Below, piece by piece: positions 54,636 to 64,000 of a stretch of DNA of 64,000 nt. The DNA is from Diphasiastrum complanatum (taxonomy: Eukaryota; Streptophyta; Lycopodiopsida; Lycopodiales; Lycopodiaceae), in assembly GCA_029204225.1 (NCBI GenBank), contig CM055108.1:6201599-6265598 (forward strand), given 5' to 3'. Position numbers and translations under genes: made by a program. The first letter of the stretch is position 1; the number at the start of each line of letters is the position of its first letter. The notes beneath the pieces are model-generated. The model did no database searches and had not been told where the DNA came from. It saw only the letters and a list, made by a program, of their open reading frames with translations.

Positions 54636-57600
54636 CTAAGATGCAATTTTGGATGGGATTGGAGGAAAGCTCTACATCGGATGGGAAGGAGGAAGCACTT
54701 GGATTAACGTCCCGGAATGGAGTGCTGATTTCTCAAGGGGAACTAGTTTTGGATTCTCTAGTTCGTGAATGAAGCATGTTGCCGAAAGTGGTGGTAGAGT
54801 GCTTTTCCCACTAGTTTTGGTTTTTGTAAATATTGCTTTTAGTTGGTGTTTGATTCATTTCCTATTTCCTGGTTGCTTGAAAATTCCTATCCAATGTGGA
54901 ATGATTGGCTTGTTGCTAGATTTTGCTTATTAATGGAGGTTTTAATGACATGCAAAAATCCAGAATGTTAAGAGGTTGGATTCATGTTGTTTCAGCTATG
55001 TTTATTGATTTAAGTATTGATTTATCCAGGAGCATAAATGGATTATAGCTAAGAATATATTGAATCTAACAAATTGCATGTTGAGGGTTGTGAATTAGTT
55101 TACACAAATCCCCCGGTGAAGCCTGTAGTCTGTAAACATAGGATGTAATTGCAAATGAAAGTCTCTATTAATAAGTAGAATTTAATGATTGAGATTGGTC
55201 TGAACTCCATCTCCCTGGAGATATTGTTTTCTGCAAAACATTGTTTTATGTTGTTTTGTAGAACCTTGGATGCTTTGTGAAGCACGGAATGTTCTTGGTT
55301 GAAAAACCCAGTTGAAGAACATTTTGGAAGGGGAACCGTTGCACTGAACATGCAACTCATTTTTTCCTTATCTCTGAAGTTTTGTTTCCTATTGATGGGA
55401 ATAGAAGGATATCTATGAGATTCTCCAGCTCTCTCCAAACTCTTGCCTTCACATGTAAGATTTCTGGCCGTTGAATAGCTGAGTTGCACTTAGGGGCTGA
55501 GACCTTTGTTGGTTGAATCTTCTGGGAATGACTGAAGCTGAAAGTTGTACGAAAACAATTGTAGTGGATTTCGATAGGCCGTTGAAGGGTTGTGAATGCA
55601 GATGGGTGGTCACTGATCTGATTCCAGTTGAATTGATCCCTCTTTTTGCTATTTCGACTGTCAAGGAATTTTTTGTAGCTTAGGTGACAAATTTTTCGGG
55701 AGATCGAAAAATCTAAGGGAAGAAGAAAAGGGGACACCGGTGCTAGTAAATGATTTTGTGTTATGTAATTTGGATTTCTTACTAATCCCTGTGGAAAAGT
55801 TGCATATAATACCAGTTATGGAGTAACTCCATAGTAAAGTTCATTAATGGATTTCATTTAGTTGAATTCATGTTTGATATCAGGTATGACCATGAGAATG
55901 ACCGTAAATTTTAATATGATTTGGATGAATAAGGAACATATGGATCACATTTAAGTTGTTAGTAATACAATGGCTTTCTTTTAAGAATATGGATCTTTGA
56001 TTGATAAAAATTATACTAACCAGAAATACTTAAAATGTGACGGTAATCCACGTGTGGAGCCCTATGGTTGAATCATCCTTTTGTATCTGGAAATAAATTT
56101 ATGGATTCTCCAGTGTTTGGTTATAATGATATATCCTATACTTGGTGTAGGAATTCTAGATTGATTCTTCGGATCTCTAGAATATCAGATATGGCAATTA
56201 AGGATTGTCTGGAAGGAAGAGCTGGTGGTATGGGACATCAGTAATTTCGGAAAGAGAATTCTAGGACTGTAAAGATCTGAGTACCAATGGTAAGTTTGAG
56301 TACCTATTCGCGATATGGGAAAAATTAGGTCATTGGTTGATTAAAGGGTATTTTGGAAAATTTTGAGATTTAGTCTAGACCCATTATTGGTATCTCATAA
56401 TTTACAAAATCAGAGAGCCCTTAAAACTATTTCTCACTATTGAAAAGAACCCTTACTTCTTTTAATTTCTCATATTTGGACATCGGACAAAATTCATATA
56501 ATCCTTTCGGCATGGAAATTATTTTCTGAAGGATTGTTTATAATTCATGTGAATTACAACTTGGATAAGACTTGGAATTCGGAATGTTTCAGTTTATTGG
56601 TATTCTCAATTTCTTGATCCCAAACTGTCTCTTATGCATAGATAGATTTCAAATAAATGATAGTTATTGTCACTCGTGTTGAGAATATCTAGAAGAGAAG
56701 TCATGTGTATAATAGAGTGAATCATATTTGGAAGGCACTTATTATTGACTTTTCACGATTCTGATATTTTCATTTGTCATCTCTCTAGCTAACTTTTATA
56801 AGAAATTGGGGGTTTTTTTTAAATGGAGAGGTGAAGTGATGAGTAAGATTGTATTAAAGGACCTATCGGTTGCACATATTTGAGAAAAATTCTCCAAAGA
56901 TTGTATTGGAACAATCTAGAACTAGAGATGGATTGAAATTAGAAATCATTATAAGTGGTATTGAATAAGATCAAAAGTCACTAAGTTGTTTGGAATAGAA
57001 GTGAATTTGATCATTGGGATGTCTATGTTGAGATCAACCTAATCTTAGTTGGAATACTAGGATCTAGGAGGGGTTGATGAGAGAAATTTTGTACAAAGTT
57101 GTAAGTGGGTTGGAAAACTCTTGAGAGAGGATGTGTTCCTAGTCTCAGAGATTTCCCAGATATGTTGTTTACTCATGAGAAATAGAATTCTTTTGTAGCT
57201 GAGTTACAATATTCTCAGTGAAATATGAGAGTAACATATGCGGGTTTTGGAGGAATCTGCCAGATAGAACATATGTGTTATGTAGTGGGTCATAGTGAGA
57301 TTATTCTCATATGTGCACATTTAATCTTGTATGGATGTATTGTTGAAACAGATACTTGCAGAGTTAACGAATATTTTTGAGAAAGACTTATAGGTTAAGT
57401 AAATAAAGTGATTTGGATAAGGATCTAAATGTGGTGTTATACATGTATAATTAAGATTTGCACCTCGACATTTGAGATTTCTAAATCATTGGCAATTAAC
57501 TTGAGTAGTTGATTCCTCCAGGATGAAGTTAATTGGTAAAATGATCAGTGTGATGAGGATTCACCGGGAACTGATGGTTTTTTTTCATATTGCTTGAAAA

Positions 57601-57672
57601 GACGCATGATTAGTGAATCATTTGGGTTCATTAGTTAAAATTGTGTGCATTAAATAAGAGAGAGAGAGAGAG

Positions 57673-57674
<2 letters not shown>

Positions 57675-57766
<92 letters not shown>
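57675..57766 (+). repeat. (AC)46 microsatellite
   Basis: Pure AC run preceded by a GA run (57657-57672). Reading frames through it are artefacts. Confidence 0.97.
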
Positions 57767-57771
<5 letters not shown>

Positions 57772-59050
57772 TCTTGGGATAGAGTATTCCTTAGTTAAGG
57801 AATAGACTCGGCTCATTAGTGATTGTATCCCAGAGCGCTCAATTGGATAACGAATCATAATGAATCCAAGAATAATATCTGAATTGATATTCAGCGGGAC
57901 TTTGGGTATCTAGATTTGATTCTAGATTGTAATCTAAAGTTTTTGTAGTTGAAGATGATTGTCATTTTGGGATGCATTCAATCTTTAATTACTAGTGGTT
58001 ATAGAACTTGAATCTTGCACTTCAGTTAAAGAATCCTAATTGAAGAATATTTCTAAATCCAGTATTTTCTTAGTGGAAAGATTTTGGAATGATTTTTACT
58101 TTTCCTGAGTTATGTGGAACATATACTCCAGTATCTTGTGAATGATTAAATACGATTCTAGATTCCAAAAAATTATGATTGACAAATCATACAAATCTAA
58201 ATATTTATGGCTGACGGATCATAAATAGTTACTTAATTGTTGTTAGTGGATTAAAAGGAATTGTGATGATTCTTAAGTGTGATGATTAAGTCTTGGTCTA
58301 TTATTTGAGTAAGAATTCAGATCGGTGTTTTGAATCTCTCCACTCCATTATCTTATTGAGAGCCTATGGATCTCACAAATATTCTCACAAGATAAGTTAT
58401 CTTATTTGTGGAGAATTTAATTAGTCTAGTGGATGTTATTCTACTACAGTGTATGGTCTGCAGATGCTTGAGTACAGTTCTTCATTTGATTGGATCTCCA
58501 ATTATCATAGGAGACAAACAAGTCTATTAAGATAAATGAATGTTATTTCTTGCATTTGGTGCTAGAAACATGAGCATTTAACTCAAAAGAGTATTTGGAA
58601 TACTCAGAATTGAGTTTTTATCATTCTATACCTTAATGATTCTCCTAGATATTCTAGTTAAATGAATTATCATATCTTAGAATTGGATTCTAAGGATAGT
58701 TGTACTTGGAAGCTTTTTATTAAATTGTCTGCCAGAGTTTTAGACTGTAATTATTATTATTATTCTTTAACTTTAATCTCCTAAGTTAGGTATAATTTCG
58801 CTCAATGTTCATGTAAGTGCTTTACATGAAGGTGATGTTACTAACTTGTGGTGAGTGTAACCCAGTCGAGAAATTTATCGCTTAGTATACTTTTCAAACT
58901 AGAGTTTCTACTCCAGAACAGAGATTAACGATTGGAAATAGGTTTATCTCTGAGTACTTGTTTGATTTGAAAGTCAGAATAAGAAGAATGATTTTCTCGA
59001 TTATTATTGAAATTTAAAGGAACTGTCCCTAAAATTAAGGATAGAAACAG

Positions 59051-59066
59051 TTTAAGGAGGGAAGAA
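59051..59066 (+). promoter_or_regulatory. Polypurine tract of LARD-like element
   Basis: TTTAAGGAGGGAAGAA immediately before the 3' LTR; 14 of 16 bases agree with the PPT of gypsy G. Confidence 0.8.
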
Positions 59067-59543
59067 TGTTATGGCCATATTCGGTTAAGGACCTGGAATA
59101 GTCCTAATATGGTAGACCGGCCCTCAAGTATTCGAGATTATTAATCATGCCATTATTTAATTCCATGTCAAGGCCAGTTTGTGACTTATTACCTTGAGAG
59201 GACCCAGACACTCTAATTGAGACATATGGAGTATTGCATGTCTGTGTGACGGATATAGGCAGGAGGACTACATGAAGAGATGTGATTTATTTATAGTTGA
59301 CCTGCACGGGGGTTGCATGGTTTCATGCACAGGACTCTACTCTCTATATAATGAGGTAGGGATTCTCCCGTCGACATATTGGATTTAGGTTCCAGTTTCT
59401 CTCTTCTCCTCTTGCTTCACATGGCATGGCTTGGGGGCTAGATCCAGATTTGATCTAGGATTGGTTGGGTGGTTTGGCTCCATAGTCTCTCTTATTGTGT
59501 TTTCAGATCCTCATCTTAGGGATTATCCCTTGGGGTCTTTACA
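59067..59543 (+). repeat. 3' LTR of LARD-like element
   Basis: 477 bases, TG...CA, aligned with 54113-54618. Confidence 0.88.
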
Positions 59544-60740
59544 ATCACCATCATGTAAACTTAGTTTCAAACGACTTACATGAAACACTGGGTGTGCAGT
59601 TGATTTCCCTTGAAGATCAAAATCATATGCCAAAGAACAAATTCTACATACAATCCTGAAAGGTCCACAATAACGGGTAGACAACTTATAATGCTTTCAT
59701 GTACGTAACGTCTTAGAATCTCTTGGAATCCTAAGATATACCCAGTCATCAACTTTAAAATCTCTTGGAGATCTCTTAAGATCAGTATAGTGTTTAGCCC
59801 TATCTTGAGCACTTCGGATGCTATCCTTAGCCACTTGCAACATCTCTTGCATATCATGCCAAAAATCAGCAACCTTCTGGATCTTAACAGACTTCGTCTC
59901 AACATTTACTGGAGATCTAGGTTGAAAACTGTACATAATCTTAAAAGGACTGTAACCTATAGCAGAATGTTTCCTACTATTATATGCAAACTCAACCAGT
60001 GGGAGAAAATCTTCCCAATGAGATTGCCTATGAGAAACACACGTCCTCAAAATATCTTCCATAGTTTGCTAGCCATATGATTCAGGATGATCAGAGGAAC
60101 TTAAACTCAAAGAAGTTTCAAGTTTATGGAATACTGCTGACCAAAAGTGACCTGTGAACTAAGGATCTCTATCACTAACAATGTCACTGGGCAGACCATA
60201 CAACCGAAATAATCTTTCAACAAAGATCTGGGTTAATTCAGAAGCCTTTATAGTTGACTTGACTGGGATGAATGCAGCTAACTTAGTTAACTGATCCACT
60301 ACAACCCAAATAGAATCATTTTGCCATTGGGTCTTTGGAAGTCCAACTACAAAATCCATAGATATGCTTTCCCATTTCTTATAAGAGATATCTAACGAAT
60401 GCAGCAAACCACCAGCCTTATGGCATTCAGCCTTTGCTAGTTGACAGGGTTTGCATTTAACAACATATGACTTGACATATGGCTTGAGCTTTGGCCAATA
60501 AAATTATCTTTTAACCAGGTCCAGAGCCCTGTGTATACTGGGATGTCCTGCACAAGATATGTCATGACATTCAAACAAAATCTTACATTTGAGCTCATCA
60601 TCACTAGGTATGCAAACTTTTCCATTCCGAAATAGTAATCCATCTCGAATAGTAAACTGTTCCACAATCTTCTTATCTTTCTTAGTTAGTTGAGTCCCCT
60701 GTGTTTCTGACTCAACATTGTCCACATTTCTTTCGGTCTG
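59544..60740 (-). pseudogene. Gypsy G integrase
   Basis: From right to left: DGLLFRNGKVCIP and HDISCAGHPSIHRAL with CKPCQ form the HHCC zinc region. SMDFVVGLPKTQWQNDSIW (Asp), DIVSDRDP (Asp) and SSSDHPESYGQ follow; the Glu block is changed. Then LPLVEFAYNSRKHSAIGYSP and DWVYLRIPRDSK, with HPVFHVSRLKLSLHDGD at the left junction. A few stops (60508, 60126, 59696). It continues at 54112 leftward across the inserted element. Confidence 0.85.
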
Positions 60741-61234
60741 AACAATGTTCCAAATATGACCAAAAAATGGGAGTCTGATTCATATTTTTCTCTACGTAGA
60801 AATCTGCACTTCTTACCCTTCTTGGTTCTCAAAGTGGTTGGAATTTGCGCAAACTGCTTCATGGATGCCACCACTGTAGAATCATATGCTTTCGCAATCC
60901 GAAACGCATCCTCGAGGTTTTGAAACACATTTTGCCTGCATTCGTTCTGATAGTCGGCTGACAAACCTAGGACAAACTACCAAAGTGCCAACTTTGCATC
61001 AAATGATGGAACCCTATTTCATAGGTCCATGAATTTCTGGATATAAGAGTCTAAACTCTTTGTACCCATCCTGTAGTTCACGAACTTCAGGTAGTAGTCA
61101 ACGTCATCAGCAATTACGAAAGTCTTCTTGAAAACTTTCGCAAACGCATCCCAAGTAGTTGGGTTCACTGGTAAGTCTCGCCACCACGATGACGCTTTGC
61201 CACGTAAAAACAGCATTAACACAACATTCAACAA
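60686..61234 (-). pseudogene. Gypsy G gag
   Basis: FLRGKASSWWRDLPVNPTTW and KVFKKTFVIADDVDYYLKF, then FVLGLSADYQNECRQNVF and LEDAFRIAKAYDS are gag capsid blocks. A stop near 60976. The frame shifts near 60770 straight into the integrase zinc region: protease, RT and RNase H are missing. The gag start is cut off at ~61235 by the copia LTR. Confidence 0.8.
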
Positions 61235-61925
61235 AAATTGAACCAGTATGTGAAATTGATAAAAGGTGAATGAGATACACGAGCAATACCAAATAGTAAT
61301 TCATTCAAAATCATACAAACATTAAGAGTGATATGTGCGTAATAGCTACAATATCATCTATTGATCCTCTTGATTTCGAGCGCTGTATGACAGACCCACA
61401 TAGCGCATTGACATGAGAGAAGCGACGTTCTCCCATGAATAATGTCTCACTTACTAGCAGACTTATTGGATCTCTGTGGATCCTGCTTACAAAATTGTCT
61501 CGCTCACAGGCAGACTTCTATTTAGTATATTTTCTATATGCTACTGTATGTATTTTATACATCTAGTAATTGCATACATTCAGAGTAGCATCTTTGATTA
61601 GATAGATTAAACAATCTATAACTAATCATGGATTACAAGAGTGGTGGGTTAGGCACGTCCTAATGCTCTTCCGAGACGTCATCATATATCAGATTAGGGA
61701 TTTGTACTTCAAGGTACTTGTATGATCTTCCTGATCCTTTAGAGCGTGAAGGTCGAAAAGTGTCGTGAAGATTTTTTGTGTCGCTTTGAGTCGTAACTTT
61801 CGCATCGTCTGACTTTCTCCTGTTTTTCATTTTTCTTTCACGGATATTTCGCGTTCGTGTCTTGTCGTCAGGTTGGGAGTTGAAAGCTAGCAAAAATTTG
61901 ATAAAAGAAACATTTTGTTTCTTCA
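61235..61925 (-). repeat. 3' LTR of copia family B, truncated
   Basis: Follows the purine tract at 61926-61939 (minus TTTGAGAGGGAGC) and starts TGAAGAAACAAAATG. Similar to 739-1733 over about 700 bases, then cut by the gypsy gag. Confidence 0.75.
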
Positions 61926-62472
61926 GCTCCCTCTCAAAGCATGATAGCTTGATGACTCCAAGACTGCTCCAGTATTTCTCAAACAGACCTTTTTCTAAGG
62001 CCTTTGTGAAAATGTTAGCAACCATCTCTTTCGTTCCAATGAAAGTAGTCTACAACAACTTCTTCTTGATCAGCTCCCTTATCAAGTGGTACTTGATTGC
62101 GATGTGTTTCGTCCTTGAGTGAAACACATGATTATTTGTCAGATGTATTGTGGATGTATTGTCCATCTGCAAGACCAAAGGTTCATTTCTTGTTTCGCCC
62201 AGTTCATCAAGGAACTGTTGGAGCCAAATGATTTTATTGGCCATCTTTGCTGCTGCTACGTACTCTGCTTTGCAAGATGAATGAGCTACAATGGTCTGCT
62301 TCTTGCTGATCCAGAGAATTGCTGCTCTTGATGCGATGGTGCATCCTCCTAAGACACTTTTGCAGTCGTCCTTGAGAGATGCCCAGCTAGCATCACTGTA
62401 GGAAAGCATCTGGAACCCTGCATCACGAGAATAACACAAACCAAAATCCTTCGTTAATTGTAGGTATTGCAA
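61926..62472 (-). pseudogene. Copia family B RNase H
   Basis: SYSDASWASLKDDCKSVLGG (Asp), AHSSCKAEYVAAA (Glu), LQMDNTSTIHL (Asp), FHSRTKHIAIKYH, and after a stop ANIFTKALEKGLF. The frame extends past the family end through the PPT into the LTR. A stop at 62050. Confidence 0.88.
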
Positions 62473-62475
62473 AAT

Positions 62476-63200
62476 TCATTTCGCAATCTTCCAATGAGTT
62501 GAGTCTTGATTCGTATAGAATTGGCTCATCTTGAACACGACAGAAGCAATGTCAGGACGTGTGTTATCTGCAAGATACATCAGTGATCCGATCAGCTTCC
62601 TGTATGGTGTGTGCATCAATTTTCTTTCTTCTTCAGTCTTCGAACAATCTTCATTCATCAGGACTGTTCTTGCAAGCATTGGAGTATTCGCTCCTTTGCA
62701 ATTCAGCTTCTCAAAATCCTCTAGGATTTTTTGGGTATATTTGGACTGATGAAGATACAATTTACCTCCCTCATAGTCTCTGTCAATCTGTAAGCCAAGA
62801 TAACATTTGGCTTCTCCCAGATCTGCAATATCGAAATGTTTCGAGATTTCATACTTCACCTCAACAATAAGTTCTTCACTTTTGTAGAGTATCAGAGTGT
62901 CATTCACATATACAACTACAATGATGATCTTCCCATCTGTAATTCTTACATAAACATTGGAATCAGCTATTAGTGGCTTGAATCCTAAGGATTTCAAGGC
63001 TTGATCTTTCTTCTTATACCATTGTCGTGCTGATTGCTTCAGACCGTAGATACTCTTGTGCATTCTTCATGCATAAGTTGGAAGAATTTGAACCTAGAGG
63101 TTGATCCATGTAGACTTCTTCATCTAGTTCACCATGCAAGAACGCTGTTTTCTTGTCCACGATGTGAATCTTGAGATCATAATAGCTGCATATGCAAATA
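62476..63200 (-). pseudogene. Copia family B reverse transcriptase
   Basis: SIYGLKQSARQWYKKKDQAL, then IVVVYVNDTLILY, the active site with YVND instead of YVDD, then DLGEAKCYLGLQI, YTQKILEDF and GSLMYLADNTRPD. The upstream catalytic block (KTAFLHGELDEEVYMDQP, ~63090-63150) is in another frame. It ends at a stop at 62475. Confidence 0.87.
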
Positions 63201-63224
63201 GTAGATGCAGGGACGAATGTTTCA

Positions 63225-64000
63225 CTACAGGAGAGAAGGTCTTAGCATATCAATACCATATCTCTGAGAAAACCCCTTCGCTACAAGTCTGGCTTTATAC
63301 TTTGAGATATCTCCATTCGGTCCATACTTTAGCTTGTATGCCCACTTGCATTTTACAGTCTTTCGCTTATCTGGTAATGGTTGCAACGTCCATACCTGAT
63401 TCTTCCTCATGGATTCCATCTCCTCATTCATGGCTTGGATCCATTTGTCCTTCTCTGGACATTCAATTGCTTCCTCGACTGTTTGTGGTTCTCCACTGAA
63501 TCCACAAAACTCTTCTGATGTAGAAGCTGAGCTGCATGGCACAAATCTTGCTGGCACTCTTCGCTCTCTTGTCGATCTTCTAGGAGATCCTTCTGGAATT
63601 GCAATGCTCTTGTCTTTATATGATCTGCTAGGTCCGGAGCCATTTTGATTTACAAGTATTGTAGCAGTAGGCTGGCTTGCGAATCTTTCTTCGTCTGATT
63701 CGTCACTTGAATGAGGTGCGACTCGAACATCTTCGTCTGAGTGTTCATCCTCTGCTCCCTCTGTCACAGTTGGTAGATCATAGTACTGTCTTCCAAGAAC
63801 TTCATAACTAACAAGATCATCGTTGGCCATTGTTCTGCTCTCATCGAATTTGACATCTCTGACTATCTTCATTGTGTTTGTCTTTGGCATATAGACTCTG
63901 TAGTATGACAAATGATTGCCTATCCTAAAAGATATCCTTGTTCTGCTTTCTCATCAAGCTTCTTTCGAAGCTTGTCAGGAACACGTGCATATGATGCACA
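63225..64000 (-). pseudogene. Copia family B integrase end and RT N-terminus
   Basis: SYARVPDKLRKKLDEKAEQG and YLLG at the window edge, a stop, YRVYMPKTNTMKIVRDVKF (integrase C-terminal region), an acidic Ser-rich linker, PRRSTRERRVPARFVP, then WIQAMNEEMESMRKNQVW, CKWAYKLKYGPNGDIS and KARLVAKGFSQRYGID. Open from 63911 to 63225, then frameshifted. The element continues off the right edge. Confidence 0.87.

Larger units (their letters stand above)
54619..59050 (+). other. Non-coding interior of LARD-like element
   Basis: AT-rich, no gag or pol motif readable. From about 58790 it resembles the minus-strand gypsy G end (shared CATGTAAG, TTTACATGA.GGTGAT, TCGCTTAGT.TAC, TATCTCTGAGT.CTT). Confidence 0.7.
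54113..59543 (+). mobile_element. Coding-poor LTR retrotransposon (LARD-like), complete
   Basis: 5' LTR 54113-54618 and 3' LTR 59067-59543, both TGTTATGG...TCTTTACA, with about 30 differences by eye. PBS at 54620 and PPT at 59051-59066. Flanks ATCAT and ATCAC give a four-of-five target duplication. The 4.4-kb interior has no readable gag or pol, only a 78-residue ORF at 54536-54772 and a long AC microsatellite. The last ~250 internal bases resemble the host gypsy G pol end, so it is a decayed relative that could only have moved with help from an autonomous copy. It split gypsy G. Confidence 0.85.

Overview
The window looks like nuclear DNA of a flowering plant. Two intron-containing host genes have normal GT/AG junctions and plant-type products. 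A third fragment resembles a plant FLX-like coiled-coil protein. Most of the rest is LTR retrotransposon of the Ty1/copia and Ty3/gypsy types, with LINE debris, CT/GA microsatellites and small inverted-repeat elements. Nothing in the sequence fixes the species.

Layout. 1-4166: a mosaic of an LTR family in inverted orientation at both ends, the 5' LTR of a copia element, and a short run of unrecognised acidic reading frames. 5159-7509 (minus): a seven-exon serine hydrolase of the FSH1 family. 8917-14614 (minus): a nearly whole copia element with both LTRs. 14620-14940: a copia reverse transcriptase fragment. 14941-15546: a tandem miniature LTR element (TRIM-like) whose LTRs each hold a tRNA-like sequence. 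16030-20100 (plus): a decayed gypsy pol followed by an extra ORF, fused to a copia element that runs to about 23.66 kb plus a 3' LTR. 24992-27985: LINE remnants and CT repeats.

28859-49368 (minus): a second host gene of six exons (333 residues) whose phases and splice sites all agree. It spans 20.5 kb because its introns hold transposons. The first intron is 12.5 kb and contains a 460-bp tandem repeat, a small inverted-repeat element, a gag fragment, a deleted gypsy element with both LTRs and an RTE-like LINE fragment. Other introns hold a gypsy integrase remnant and an FLX-like gene fragment.

50823-64000: nested retrotransposons. A copia element (5' LTR, PBS, gag to integrase) is cut off by a minus-strand gypsy element that has lost PR, RT and RNase H. 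That gypsy is split by a 5.4-kb element with LTRs, PBS, PPT and a near-perfect target-site duplication but almost no coding capacity. The last 2.8 kb are the 3' half of a copia element from the same family as the LTR near position 1 kb.

The two host genes are independent of each other. The most unusual object is the TRIM-like array at 14941-15546. Its LTRs carry A-box and B-box motifs and a cloverleaf-capable tRNA-like segment, so it is a possible analogue of the known 5S-carrying Cassandra TRIMs. Second is the coding-poor element at 54113-59543, which shares its 3' internal end with the gypsy element it landed in and may have been moved by that family's proteins. All calls were made by reading the sequence; no database search was possible.
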